From a virus, in the IMG/VR virus record IMGVR_UViG_3300011113_000621, positions 35,754-99,753 of that record: a DNA stretch of 64,000 nt; one strand, written 5' to 3'. Shown one piece after another: positions 48,909 to 58,244 of the stretch. The translations under genes and the position numbers were made by a program. The notes beneath the pieces were generated by a model. The model worked only from the letters and a program-made list of their open reading frames with translations, ran no database searches and was not told where the DNA came from. How positions within the stretch are numbered: the first letter of the stretch is position 1; each line of letters opens with the position of its first letter.

Positions 48909-49080
48909 TAAACCACATCCAGCCAAATGAAACCCAGCAAAATGAAAGCATAGCCGCGATGGCATAAAGCATTCTACTCATCATTTTGTTCTCGTCTTTG
49001 ACTGGCCAAGCATAGAAAAATAGAATTCCAGCCGCGATAGTTCCTAGTACCAAAGCAATCAAAACTCCAGTATCTCTCAT
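48901..49080 (-). CDS. 59-residue two-helix membrane protein
   Basis: MRDTGVLIALVLGTIAAGIL then FFYAWPVKDENK and MLYAIAAMLSFCWVSFGWMW: two hydrophobic helices with a short charged turn. GAGAGG precedes the ATG; TATAAT at 49122-49127 is the likely -10. Holin-like topology. Confidence 0.65.
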   Translation of the reverse strand: MRDTGVLIALVLGTIAAGILFFYAWPVKDENKMMSRMLYAIAAMLSFCWVSFGWMWFSV

Positions 49081-49121
49081 GTAAAATTCCTCTCTGTGTC
49101 CTCGGGTTAAATCTTCCTGTA

Positions 49122-49127
49122 ATTATA
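49122..49127 (-). promoter_or_regulatory. -10 box of the leftward operon
   Basis: TATAAT in AGTTATATAATTAC, ~42 bases before the 49080 ATG. Confidence 0.6.
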
Positions 49128-49184
49128 TAACTATTTCTACTGAAAAGTACAACCATACTCAACCATAGTTCAACTATAATTCAT

Positions 49185-49271
49185 AATTCTTTAATACTCA
49201 ACTATATTTATCGTCGCCCCTAGGAGAAACTCTATACGCGTATACTAAATATAGTAGAGTATTAAAGAATT
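49185..49271. repeat. 26-bp inverted repeat (cruciform-capable)
   Basis: Arms 49185-49210 and 49246-49271 differ at one position; both contain the TATAGTTGA-type iteron. Loop 35 bases with ATACGCGTAT. Confidence 0.85.
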
Positions 49272-49300
49272 AAGATATACAGAATATTATAAATATGGGG

Positions 49301-49409
49301 CTTACTAGGTCATTTTGAACTTTTTGAACTACTTTTTTGACCTAGTATGTCTCCAATAGCCTACTAGGTCTCTTTGACGTTTTCGAACTACTTTTCTCAC
49401 CTAGTATGT
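49301..49409. repeat. two ~50-bp direct repeats with inverted ends
   Basis: Unit 1 TACTAGGTCATTTTGAAC...TGACCTAGTATGTC; unit 2 TACTAGGTCTCTTTGACG...TCACCTAGTATGTC; each a protein-binding-site-like palindrome. Confidence 0.8.
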
Positions 49410-49607
49410 CAAGAAGGTGCCGTCTCCTTCGTCACCTAATAATAAACCCCGAGATCTTCATTTATATAATAGCAATATAGTTGAGTATAGTTGACTATTA
49501 TAAGTGGTTGAGCATTATAAATATACAAACAATTATATCTTTTTTCGCCCTAAAATCACCGCTCTCAAAGCCTCATCACGCTCCTATTTACAGGTTAAGA
49601 TTTCATC

Positions 49608-49856
49608 ATGTTATCGCACGGAGTACCAAACTACTCGCCGCATGCTCAGGCGATGTTACGCCTTACAGCTTGCTCTACTACTCTGCGCTCTCTAATTCTC
49701 AACCTCGAGGATCCTCAGGACGAGGACCTTCGCGTTGATCTTCTCATATCCTGTGACGAGGTAATAAATCAGGCAAATCAGCTCTACCTTCAAATCTCAG
49801 AGATGACTTGGAAAGAGCTTGACCGTCGTAATCACCCCTCGTCTGACATCGCTTAA
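49608..49856 (+). CDS. helical hypothetical protein
   Basis: 82 residues, helical and acidic (HAQAMLRLTACSTTLRSLIL, DEDLRVDLLISCDEVINQAN). First gene of the rightward block. TAAGAT ends six bases before the ATG and no ribosome site is present, so it is probably leaderless. Confidence 0.6.
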   Translation: MLSHGVPNYSPHAQAMLRLTACSTTLRSLILNLEDPQDEDLRVDLLISCDEVINQANQLYLQISEMTWKELDRRNHPSSDIA

Positions 49857-49894
49857 CTTTAATCGTGTTCCCTTGCATATGATAGAATTGTCAT

Positions 49895-50812
49895 ATGGCA
49901 AGGCTACTTGGCACAGCTGCATCTCACGGTAGCGGTAATCGCCAAACTATAGATGTAACCTACCTCGTCTTAGCAGGTGGCGGTGGCGGTGGAGGCTCGT
50001 ATCCTAGCTACGGTAGCATGGGTGGCGGCGGAGCTGGCGGTTACAGAACGTCTTTTGGAAGTGGAAACATCTCTGGCGGAAACTCCGCAGTTGAATCTCC
50101 AGCGCCTATCAATAAGGGTGCCAACTATACAGTAACAGTTGGTGCAGCAGGTCCAGGCGCAGGAGCAGGTGGCGGTGGTGGAACTCCTGGAAATAACTCC
50201 GTGTTTGGTTCTATCACATCTCTTGGTGGAGCAACAGTTGGTGGTAATGGTGGTTCAGGTGGCGGTGGACTTTGGGCTGGTGGAGTAGACAATGGAAGTA
50301 ACTGGCCAACAGGATTTGGAAATGGAACTACAGGTCAAGGTTCTAACGGCGGCAATGGACGAAACGGTTACGGTTGCGCTGGTGCAGGCGGAGGTGGCGG
50401 TGGTGCAGGCTCAGTAGGTGGTGACGCATCTTGCGGAAGTGGCGGAGCTGGTGGTTCAGGTTTAGCAAATTCAATTACAGGTACCTCAGTAACTCGTGCA
50501 GCGGGCGGAGGCGGTGGAGCATGCTCCGGAGGAGCTGGTGGCTCTAGCGGTCTTGGCGGTGCTGGTGGCTCTGGTGGAAATGGTGGCAATGCATCAACAG
50601 TGAACACTGGCTCAGGTGGCGGTGGCGGTGGAAACTGTGGCAGCGGAACTCAGTCAGGTGGAAATGGAAGTTCAGGTGTCGTTATTCTTCGTTGGCCAAC
50701 TGCCTCTGCAACAATTACAATTGGCGCTGGCCTGACAGGTTCTACTAGCACGTCTGGATCTGATACAATAGCGACTATTACTTCTGGCACGGGAACGGTG
50801 AGCTTCGCATAA
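49895..50812 (+). CDS. glycine-rich tail tip/fibre protein
   Basis: 305 residues. DVTYLVLAGGGGGGGSYPSY, then long Gly/Ser/Asn-rich runs with regularly spaced YTVTVGAAG and hydrophobic turns, and a short SSGVVILRWP and beta-rich end. Poly-glycine sandwich domains like this form adhesin tips in T-even-like and many marine phages. TAGAAT, six bases, ATG: leaderless. Its gene is paired with the small protein that follows (stop/ATG overlap TAATG). Confidence 0.72.
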   Translation: MARLLGTAASHGSGNRQTIDVTYLVLAGGGGGGGSYPSYGSMGGGGAGGYRTSFGSGNISGGNSAVESPAPINKGANYTVTVGAAGPGAGAGGGGGTPGNNSVFGSITSLGGATVGGNGGSGGGGLWAGGVDNGSNWPTGFGNGTTGQGSNGGNGRNGYGCAGAGGGGGGAGSVGGDASCGSGGAGGSGLANSITGTSVTRAAGGGGGACSGGAGGSSGLGGAGGSGGNGGNASTVNTGSGGGGGGNCGSGTQSGGNGSSGVVILRWPTASATITIGAGLTGSTSTSGSDTIATITSGTGTVSFA

Positions 50813-51168
50813 TGGCACATTACGCATTTTTAGATAACAACAATATTGTTACTGAAGTAATTACTGGCATTGATGAAGACCAGCTAATTGAAGGGAAGTC
50901 TCCTGAAGTTTGGTACGGAGAATTTAGAAATCAACGCTGTGTAAGAACTTCTTACAACAACAATATTCGTAAAAACTTTGCTGGCGTAGGATACACATAT
51001 GATGAAGAAAAAGACGCATTCATTCCACCAAAACCATTTAATTCTTGGACGCTAAACGAAGACACATATTGGTGGGAACCTCCCGTCCCGTATCCATTAG
51101 ACGCCGAGATGGCGCATATCTGGGACGAAAACACCCTTAGCTGGGTTAAGCAATCTCTTTCTCTTTAA
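50812..51168 (+). CDS. small conserved phage protein (MAHYA family), copy 1
   Basis: 118 residues: HYAFLDNNNIVTEVITGIDE, then CVRTSYNNNIRKNFAGVGYT and FIPPKPFNSWTLNEDTYWWE. The motif set is widespread in marine cyanophages and pelagiphages next to tail fibre genes; possibly a tail-tip or fibre-assembly protein. 57024-57356 is a second copy. Confidence 0.7.
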   Translation: MAHYAFLDNNNIVTEVITGIDEDQLIEGKSPEVWYGEFRNQRCVRTSYNNNIRKNFAGVGYTYDEEKDAFIPPKPFNSWTLNEDTYWWEPPVPYPLDAEMAHIWDENTLSWVKQSLSL

Positions 51169-51237
51169 TCACCTGTATCATTTTCAGGAAAATAAGATAA
51201 AATAACCGTTTGGGGAGACTTCTCATTGGAGTCTTAG

Positions 51238-54200
51238 TTGTCACCGAAGCACCGCGCTCAAAAACTTGCGCTCGCTACTTTTCTTGCGACTGGCTATATA
51301 GCCTTTACGCCTTCTTCGTCTTACGCCGAGGAGACTCAAGCTTCGCCTTCACCCGCGCCAAGTCAGACTCAGCAGCCAGAACCTTCGCCTTCTCCCACTT
51401 CAGAAGCATCTCAAGCTCCAACACCTGCTTCTTCAACGGCTCCTTCGTCCACACCCACCCAAGAACAATCCCAGAGCACAAGCAATACGCAGCAAACAAC
51501 ATCTCAAGAATCGACATCTTCTACTCCTCCAAGTCCTGGTCCCACTGCATCTCAGACTTCTCAAGAACCTTCGACAAGTTCAGCACCAACAGGTACGTCG
51601 CCAGAGCCATCGTCAGGATCGACACAAACGCAGCAGCAAGAATCTTCTTCACCAAATAATCCTACACCTGCGGTGACAAGTTCGACTGAGCCTACTACGC
51701 CACCGCCTCCTCCCACAAACCAGGATCTCGTTAACCAAGCACAGGCAACCGTAACCGCACAAAGTACAATACTTACCGAGGTTTCCAACACATCCGCGTC
51801 TCTTTCAACTGAGCCCAACCCCTCGACTACCGCGGCAATAACTACTGCTCAAGCAGCTATCACCGACGCTCAAACGGCTGTGACTGCCGCTCAAACCGCG
51901 GTGACAAACGAGCAAACCGCACAAACGACCCTAACCCAAACACAGCAAACCTTAACCACCGCAACTCAAGCAGTTGCCACTACGACCCAAACTTTAACAA
52001 CGGCCCAGGCAGAAAGCACTCAAGCCCAAACGGCAGTGACAACTCAGACAGCAGTTGTTGCAACGGCCCAGGCAGACGTTACTGAAAAGACAGAAGTTCT
52101 TACCCAGGCAACTCAGGCAGTGACAACACAAACTGCGGTTGTAACTCAGGTAACTGAAACTGCTGCGTCTGCTCAACAGGCAGCTGCCACTGCAACCACC
52201 ACTGATGTAACTACACACACATTTCAAACTTCTCCTAATGATAACTTGGCTAATCCTCCTGCAGGTGCGATAACTGTAGCGACTGTATTAGCAAAGGATA
52301 GCAATGGAAACGTAACGTCTGAGCAGGCAGTTGTTGCTGGAGACAGCTTTAACACAACGGTAATTTCATCTGCTGGCTCTAGCCAGGCAGGAGCAAATAA
52401 TCCAAACGTGTCTGGAAATGCAGTTGAAATTAGAGCTAACCCAAACGAGACAATGATACGTGTTGCCAACTGGTCTGATGCATCAGTCGTCAAGGTTGAG
52501 TTTAACGTATGGGCTAAAAACGGTCAACAGGTTGGCACCGTGCGTCACGTTGATGGGACTACCTTTGAGTTTATAATGAAGGATCTTGCAGGTCTTCCAA
52601 ACTACGGTGAGAAGATAACACTCAACGCTAACGTTGGAAACAAGATTCATGAGATCTTTTTCCCAGCAACAAATGACTGGTACACAGTTGATAACTTAAC
52701 AATCACGACAAATATGACAAACTCTACGCTAGTTGCCGCTGCCCAACAGGCACAGGCAACTGTTGTCACAGAGACTCAGACTTTGACAACACTGCAAACA
52801 CAACAGGCGACTGCCCAAACAAACCTTACTACTGCTCAAACAACGTTGACCACTGAGACCAATACTTTAACAACGTTGCAGGCAACCGCCACTGAAAAGG
52901 AGGCGGTAGTCGTTACCGCTCAAACTGCGGTTGTAGCTGCGCAAACTGAGGCAGCTCAGGCAACGGTTGCAGTTGCCACCGCGCAGACAAATTTAACCGC
53001 TGCCCAGGACGCGACTGCAAATGCAATCACGACCATGCAGGAAAAGGTTGAGTTAGCTCAACAGGCCGTGACAGTTGCAGATGTTCAAACAGACCTTGAC
53101 GTTGCGCAAAAACAAATCAACACTCAAACACAACAGGCACAAGCAAATAACACCGCAACCGAGGCAGCTCCAGTTATTGCAAACGCACAGGCGGCGGTTG
53201 ATACAGCTCGCGTTATTGCGGACGCCGCGTTAACTGCAGTTCAAACAGCGATCTCTCAAAACGCATCAGCTCCAACTGAGGCAGCAGCTCAAGCTCAAGT
53301 AACTCAAGCACAGGAAAACGTTACAACAACTCAAACGGCAGTAGTGACAGCTCAAACTGCGGTGACAAGCGCTCAAGCGGTTGTAGCCTCAGAGCAAACA
53401 GATGTTACGACTGCACAGGCAGCGGTTGCAACTGCGCAGGCAGCGGTTGACGCGGCAACAACATCTGGTGTTCAGGCAAAGGTCTATAACAACTTAGGAT
53501 ATAACAACGCTCCTCCGCTTCCTGGCGATAACCGTCTTATCTCAACAACTACGGTTAACAACATTCAATTTAGCTGGGGAGGCGGACCCGTTCTTAATAC
53601 ATTGTCCGAGGACGTTGCAGTCAAGTTTACAGGTCAACTAACTGCACCGGTGTCCGGAACAATTTACTTCTACGCTCCCGCGGATGACGGAACCATCCTG
53701 CAACTTGATGGCAACACCGTGATAAATGACTGGTATGACAAGGGAGGTGGCGGCTCAGTTCAAACCTACAACGTTGTTGCAGGTGATCCTATGGATCTCA
53801 CATTTTGGTTCTATGAAAACGGTGGCGGAGCTCACGTTAACCTTATGTGGAATATTGGTAACGGCTGGCAGACAATTCCTGCAAGTGCCTTTACTCAATC
53901 CAACGCTACGTTAGAGCAAATAACCGCGCTCTCAACTGCAAATAATAACTTAACCCTTGAGACTCAACAACTCTCTCAAGCACAAGGTACACTCACCAGT
54001 GCACAGTCAACTTTAACAACTACGCAGTCTAGTTTAACAATTGCACAAACAAATCTTGCATCTGCACAAACAACTCTTACCTCTGCCCAAACGGCTGATA
54101 CGGCGGTTGATACATCTGCAACTGCGGTAATCGCGGCGGTCAATGCAATTAACGTTGCGGAGACATATACCAATTCTCTTAGTTCAGATATTCATGCAAC

Positions 54201-55656
54201 ATTAACTCCGACCATTACACAAACCGAAACATCCAATGGATCAATTACCGTTACGGTAACTCCTCCTTTAGGCTATGAGGCAAACACCTGGTTTTATCAA
54301 GTTGTATCATCAAACTCATCTGCCTCTAACCCTTATGTAAATGGAACCTGGAATACAGATGGAGCTCCTGCGTCATTCACAATCTCAGGTTTATCAAATG
54401 GAGTAACCTACACAGTTCGTGTTGCTCACTGGAATGGTGCAGTTAGCTCATATGCAGAAACCACTGCAACTCCAATCTCTCCAGCAACTACACCCGTCTA
54501 CGTTCCAGAGGAACCTGATTTAGGTCCAGCTTTTGACTTAGAGCCTGAAGACGATGTAGAGCCAGAAACAGAAGAGGAAACAGAAGAGCCTGAAGAAGAA
54601 GAAGAAGAGCCTGAAGAGGAAATAGAAGAAGAGGAAACAGAAGAGCCTGAAGACTCAGAAGAAGAAGAAGAAGAAGAAGAAGAAGAAGAAGAAGACTCTA
54701 CTTCTGAGCAGGACGAATCTGAGCCAGACGTTGAAGACCCTGAAATAGAAACTCCACAAGACGAAGAAGACCTTGACCCAGAAACACCAGAAGACCCCCA
54801 GACAGACCCAGAAACAGAGCAACCAGAAGAACCGGCAGACCCAGAGCCAGAAGAGGAATCACCAGAAGAAGAGCAAGAAGACGACGAAGAGCCAATAACA
54901 CCTGAACCTCCTAAGGAAGAGACAAAACCTAACGAGCCAGATACTACACCAAAAGAGGAAAAAGTAAACAACCTACAGGACGCTCTTTCAGATGGTAAGG
55001 TCTCAAAGGAGGAGGCAGCCTCAATAATTGAGTCTGTAACTCAAAACTCAGGTGAAACCTTATCTGCAAGTGAAAAGGCCGTCGTTGCAACAGTCTTAGT
55101 TGCAGCTTATGTTTCTGCCAGCGGTGACGGTGCGGTTCCCGCATCAGTTATGGCCGAGGCAGGAATTGCAGCAAAGGATCTTCCACCTGATACACCCGTT
55201 GAGTTAGAAAACGGTGTTGTTATCGTTGCCGAGGTTCAAGCAGCATTTGAGGTCCTCGCAGATCCAGGAGAATTACTTGCGGCTGCGTTTTCAGATCCAG
55301 GACAGGTATTAACTGCGCTTACGAATTTAGGTGCAGACATGTCTGAGGAAGAGCGTGAGGAATCACAAAAGGTTGTTGTTGCATCTGTAGTTGCGGCTGG
55401 TGTTGCAGTTCAAGCAGCTGCGGCAGCGGCAACCACAGCGGCAGCTGCAGCGGCAACTACTTCATCATCCTCTTCATCGTCATCATCAAGTCGCGGTGGC
55501 GGTGACGCGGGAGCACCTGGCGGTCGCGAAGGTGGAACTGTAAAGCGTCGTCGCACGGCATCAAAGTCAAAGACAAAACCTAAGGCAAAAACCAAGAAGG
55601 CAGTTAAAAAGTCCGGTAGAATACGCCGTATCAGCATAAGGAGAAAGCCAGTATGA
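51238..55656 (+). CDS. very large secreted surface protein with PA14 and fibronectin-like domains
   Basis: 1472 residues. Signal peptide 1-29 (ALATFLATGYIAFTPSSSYA). Residues ~35-160 Ser/Pro/Thr/Gln-rich. ~165-320 and ~500-745 TA/Q-rich helical repeats (TTAQTAVTAAQTAVT). ~325-495 a beta domain. ~745-890 a PA14-like domain (EDVAVKFTGQLTAPVSGTIY, APADDGTILQLDGNTVINDW). ~985-1080 FN3-like. ~1088-1240 extremely acidic Glu/Pro repeats. ~1300-1440 a helical end with a hydrophobic Ala run, Ser10 and a Lys/Arg-rich tail. TTG start with GGAG six bases upstream. Export, glycan-binding PA14 and low-complexity stalks suit a virion receptor-binding fibre or a superinfection-blocking cell-surface protein. 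Confidence 0.7.
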   Translation: MSPKHRAQKLALATFLATGYIAFTPSSSYAEETQASPSPAPSQTQQPEPSPSPTSEASQAPTPASSTAPSSTPTQEQSQSTSNTQQTTSQESTSSTPPSPGPTASQTSQEPSTSSAPTGTSPEPSSGSTQTQQQESSSPNNPTPAVTSSTEPTTPPPPPTNQDLVNQAQATVTAQSTILTEVSNTSASLSTEPNPSTTAAITTAQAAITDAQTAVTAAQTAVTNEQTAQTTLTQTQQTLTTATQAVATTTQTLTTAQAESTQAQTAVTTQTAVVATAQADVTEKTEVLTQATQAVTTQTAVVTQVTETAASAQQAAATATTTDVTTHTFQTSPNDNLANPPAGAITVATVLAKDSNGNVTSEQAVVAGDSFNTTVISSAGSSQAGANNPNVSGNAVEIRANPNETMIRVANWSDASVVKVEFNVWAKNGQQVGTVRHVDGTTFEFIMKDLAGLPNYGEKITLNANVGNKIHEIFFPATNDWYTVDNLTITTNMTNSTLVAAAQQAQATVVTETQTLTTLQTQQATAQTNLTTAQTTLTTETNTLTTLQATATEKEAVVVTAQTAVVAAQTEAAQATVAVATAQTNLTAAQDATANAITTMQEKVELAQQAVTVADVQTDLDVAQKQINTQTQQAQANNTATEAAPVIANAQAAVDTARVIADAALTAVQTAISQNASAPTEAAAQAQVTQAQENVTTTQTAVVTAQTAVTSAQAVVASEQTDVTTAQAAVATAQAAVDAATTSGVQAKVYNNLGYNNAPPLPGDNRLISTTTVNNIQFSWGGGPVLNTLSEDVAVKFTGQLTAPVSGTIYFYAPADDGTILQLDGNTVINDWYDKGGGGSVQTYNVVAGDPMDLTFWFYENGGGAHVNLMWNIGNGWQTIPASAFTQSNATLEQITALSTANNNLTLETQQLSQAQGTLTSAQSTLTTTQSSLTIAQTNLASAQTTLTSAQTADTAVDTSATAVIAAVNAINVAETYTNSLSSDIHATLTPTITQTETSNGSITVTVTPPLGYEANTWFYQVVSSNSSASNPYVNGTWNTDGAPASFTISGLSNGVTYTVRVAHWNGAVSSYAETTATPISPATTPVYVPEEPDLGPAFDLEPEDDVEPETEEETEEPEEEEEEPEEEIEEEETEEPEDSEEEEEEEEEEEEDSTSEQDESEPDVEDPEIETPQDEEDLDPETPEDPQTDPETEQPEEPADPEPEEESPEEEQEDDEEPITPEPPKEETKPNEPDTTPKEEKVNNLQDALSDGKVSKEEAASIIESVTQNSGETLSASEKAVVATVLVAAYVSASGDGAVPASVMAEAGIAAKDLPPDTPVELENGVVIVAEVQAAFEVLADPGELLAAAFSDPGQVLTALTNLGADMSEEEREESQKVVVASVVAAGVAVQAAAAAATTAAAAAATTSSSSSSSSSSRGGGDAGAPGGREGGTVKRRRTASKSKTKPKAKTKKAVKKSGRIRRISIRRKPV

Positions 55657-55847
55657 ACCTATTAAAAGATATCTTTAGAGATATTACCGATCAAGCCTGG
55701 ACACTTTTGGGCATGTTCGTAGCCTGGCTTGTCCTTGACGGATCCGCCCGCACCATGACGGGTTATGCCATTATTGCAACAACTTTCTTTTGGATCTTAA
55801 CTTATCCTTTACGTAACCCTAAGGACTCAGAAGACGCCGAAGAATAA
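55653..55847 (+). CDS. 64-residue membrane protein
   Basis: TDQAWTLLGMFVAWLVLDGS and TGYAIIATTFFWILTYPL, two hydrophobic helices, charged end. ATG overlaps the large surface-protein stop by four bases, so translation is coupled; it may hold or export the large protein. Confidence 0.7.
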   Translation: MNLLKDIFRDITDQAWTLLGMFVAWLVLDGSARTMTGYAIIATTFFWILTYPLRNPKDSEDAEE

Positions 55848-55863
55848 GTGTTAAAATAGCCTC

Positions 55864-57024
55864 ATGCGTCTTATAGGTAACTCAAGCTCAGGTGGTAAAG
55901 GTATTGCTCCAGTAGCTCCTACAATTGGAACGGCCACCGTAACAAACTCAACAACAGTATCTTTGACTTTTACGGCTCCCTTCTCTAAACTTCCAATTAC
56001 CTCTTATACAGTAACAAGCAGTCCAAGCATTGCTCTTTCGACTTCTGGCACGTCATCTCCAGTAACTGTAACTGGAACATTTGCTGCTAATCAGGCGTAC
56101 ACATTTACAATAGCAGCAGTTAACGCGAATGGAACTTCAGCTGCGTCTTCAGCAAGTAATTCCGTAAGCCCACTGGTTTCAAACCCACCTTCTAGCATAG
56201 AAGTTTTAGTCGTAGGCGGTGGCGGAGGTGGCGGTAGCGGTGATGCAACCTACGGCCCACCCGCTGGCGGTGGCGGAGGTGCAGGTGGATTTAGATTTAA
56301 TTCATCATTTGCTGTTACGTCTGGGACTAATTACACAGTAGGTATTGGTGGTGGAGGCAGCCGCGGTACTTTTGGAAGTGATGGAAGTAATGGCGGTGGA
56401 AGTAGCTTTGGTTCTTACTCTTGCAGCGGCGGTGGCGGTGGAGGCCTTGCAAACGGAAGAGCAAATGGAAAAAGCGGAGGATCAGGTGGCGGTGGTGGAA
56501 ATAACGGTGGGTCCGGTAATGCTGGAGGATTTACTCCAGTCGAAGGATATAGTGGTGGAACTCAGTCAGTAGTTCAAGGATCAGACGCTGGCGGCGGTGG
56601 CGGCGCTGGCGGAAGTGGATCTGCTGGACAATATAACGCTGGAAATGGTCTAGGTGGCAATGGCGGAGGTGGGGCTTCTAGCTCTATTTCTGGCTCATCA
56701 GTAACCTACGCAGGTGGCGGTGGCGGTGGCGGCGCATTTGGTGGCGGTGGCGGTGGAGGTGGCGGCGGAGGCAACGGAAGTACATGGCAGCCATACTCCC
56801 CTTCAGGCGGAGGTGCTGGAGGCTACGGCGGTGGCGGCGGCGGTGGCTCTAATCAAAGTCAAAGCTGGGGAGCTAATGGTGGATCTGGAGTAGTTATTAT
56901 TGCCTATTCAAATATCTATGACGCCCCGACAATAGCAGCTGGGCTATCTTATGACCAGCCAAGTCGCAGTGGCTACAGGGTGTATAGATTCAACAGCGGC
57001 AGCGGAAATGTGAGTTGGTCATAA
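55864..57024 (+). CDS. glycine-rich tail tip protein with N-terminal FN3-like domain
   Basis: 386 residues. Residues ~15-110 resemble fibronectin type III (PVAPTIGTATVTNSTTVSLT, SYTVTSSPSIALSTSG, YTFTIAAVNANGTSAAS). Then SIEVLVVGGGGGGGSGDATY and poly-glycine sandwich repeats to the end. TAAAAT, six bases, ATG: leaderless. Same architecture as 49895-50812 plus FN3; the two are likely duplicates that diverged. Confidence 0.72.
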   Translation: MRLIGNSSSGGKGIAPVAPTIGTATVTNSTTVSLTFTAPFSKLPITSYTVTSSPSIALSTSGTSSPVTVTGTFAANQAYTFTIAAVNANGTSAASSASNSVSPLVSNPPSSIEVLVVGGGGGGGSGDATYGPPAGGGGGAGGFRFNSSFAVTSGTNYTVGIGGGGSRGTFGSDGSNGGGSSFGSYSCSGGGGGGLANGRANGKSGGSGGGGGNNGGSGNAGGFTPVEGYSGGTQSVVQGSDAGGGGGAGGSGSAGQYNAGNGLGGNGGGGASSSISGSSVTYAGGGGGGGAFGGGGGGGGGGGNGSTWQPYSPSGGGAGGYGGGGGGGSNQSQSWGANGGSGVVIIAYSNIYDAPTIAAGLSYDQPSRSGYRVYRFNSGSGNVSWS

Positions 57025-57356
57025 TGGCGCACTATGCATTACTAAATGAAAATAACGTTGTAGTAAATGTTATTAAAGGCAGAGATGAAAACGAAACTAT
57101 TGAAGGAATCTCCAACTGGGAACAGTATTATGGTGAGTTTTACAACGCGACATGTAAAAGAACATCCTACAACTCTGCTGCGGGAAAAAGAATAAACCCT
57201 GAAACAAATGAAACGGTAGACCAACCAGGATATAGAAAAAACTATGCTGGGATTGGATTTACATATGATTTTGAAAGAGATGCTTTTATTCCTCCAAAAC
57301 CAGAAGGCGACTGGGTCTTAAATGAAGATACCTGTCTCTGGGAACCTGCTGTTTAA
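57024..57356 (+). CDS. small conserved phage protein (MAHYA family), copy 2
   Basis: 110 residues, HYALLNENNVVVNVIKGRDE, CKRTSYNSAAGKR, RKNYAGIGFTYDFERDAFIP and PKPEGDWVLNEDTCLWEP; clearly related to 50812-51168 and in the same TAATG-coupled position behind a glycine-rich gene. Confidence 0.72.
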   Translation: MAHYALLNENNVVVNVIKGRDENETIEGISNWEQYYGEFYNATCKRTSYNSAAGKRINPETNETVDQPGYRKNYAGIGFTYDFERDAFIPPKPEGDWVLNEDTCLWEPAV

Positions 57357-57393
57357 CTATCACTTCAATTTCACATTATTTATAATTCACGTA

Positions 57394-57399
57394 TATAAT
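57394..57399 (+). promoter_or_regulatory. -10 box
   Basis: TATAAT, plus strand, 38 bases before the 57438 ATG, with AAGGGAG between. Confidence 0.65.
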
Positions 57400-57437
57400 A
57401 CTTCCCTGCGCTAAGATGCGTTTAAGGGAGAATATAC

Positions 57438-57764
57438 ATGAAGAAGCTTGTCACCTATGTTACCAATGTAGATGAGGATATTGCCGAGAAGGCATATCGC
57501 TCATCAATTGACATCATCGCCAAGTCAATGCCTAATGTTCTTGTTAACCTTAAATCAATAGATTTAGAGCCTTATGACGATTACCGCGGTATCGTTGCAA
57601 GCTTTGAGTTTAGCTACGTAGATGTTTCAGAGGACAAGCAGCGTCGTGCCTCAATGTCAATACAGGATTCAATAGCCGCGCTTATCAAAATGCACTTGTG
57701 GTATGTCACCACACTCAACGTAATCTCAGAACCAGGAGTATTAAATGCCAAAGGCAAAAAGTAA
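57438..57764 (+). CDS. hypothetical protein
   Basis: 108 residues. TNVDEDIAEKAYRSSIDIIA and FEFSYVDVSEDKQRRASMSI, alpha/beta. Overlaps the following regulator gene by 20 bases. Unknown role. Confidence 0.6.
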   Translation: MKKLVTYVTNVDEDIAEKAYRSSIDIIAKSMPNVLVNLKSIDLEPYDDYRGIVASFEFSYVDVSEDKQRRASMSIQDSIAALIKMHLWYVTTLNVISEPGVLNAKGKK

Positions 57765-58236
57765 GACCACCGATGATCTAACTCTAAGGTATGCAAAAAA
57801 GATCGAGCCCTTCCTTAGTCTTGCAAAGAAGGCATATGGATTACGTAACCAGGATACACCTGCTCATAGGGCATCAACCAAGTACACCTTACTTGTTAAG
57901 GAATACTATGAAAAGGGCGGATCTCTCGTGGCACTTGCCGAGGAGTTAGGTGTTGCCTACTCCGGCCTGCGGCGAAGAATTTTCACCTTATCCACCTCGT
58001 CCGATACGCGTAAACCCCGCTCTAAGGCGAGTGAGGAAGCCACTCAAAAGGCGCTCACTGTCATTCTCAAGGCACGCGATACGTCAACCGAAAGGTATCA
58101 CGCTGAGCTTTATAAGGCCTATCACGCAGGCGTTTCCCTGGCAAAGATTAGCAAGGGGTTAAAGCTTTCATCGTCCGCTCCGTTATATTATGCAGTTCAA
58201 CGTCACGAAATTCGCATCAACTCGAAGGGTAGGTAA
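57745..58236 (+). CDS. HTH DNA-binding protein
   Basis: 163 residues. Residues ~55-75 (GGSLVALAEELGVAYSGLRR) and ~130-150 (AGVSLAKISKGLKLSSSAPL) are two HTHs with a basic linker, the same two-HTH plan as 21710-22198 and 31397-32038. AGGAG precedes the ATG. Confidence 0.7.
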   Translation: MPKAKSKTTDDLTLRYAKKIEPFLSLAKKAYGLRNQDTPAHRASTKYTLLVKEYYEKGGSLVALAEELGVAYSGLRRRIFTLSTSSDTRKPRSKASEEATQKALTVILKARDTSTERYHAELYKAYHAGVSLAKISKGLKLSSSAPLYYAVQRHEIRINSKGR

Positions 58237-58244
58237 GATAGAGC

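Larger units (their letters stand above)
49081..49607. other. 527-bp repeat-dense divergent intergenic region
   Basis: AT-rich, no gene on either strand. Contents: TCAACYATA repeats at 49149-49206 (first three spaced 10-11 bp); a 26-bp inverted repeat, 49185-49210 with 49246-49271, 25 of 26 matched, around a loop that includes ATACGCGTAT; two ~50-bp direct repeats (49301-49350 and 49360-49409), each with ACTAGGT...ACCTAGT ends; TATAGTTGA repeats at 49476-49494, 10 bp apart. It separates the divergent left and right gene blocks. Candidate replication origin or central operator. Confidence 0.7.

Noticed and set aside
49301-49409. Short CRISPR-like pair of ~50-bp repeats
   Set aside because: Only two imperfect units with almost no spacer and palindromic ends; no cas genes nearby. 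Better read as protein-binding sites.
54498-54971. Ser/Gly-rich minus frame
   Set aside because: Complement of the Glu/Pro repeats of the large surface protein; low-complexity artefact.
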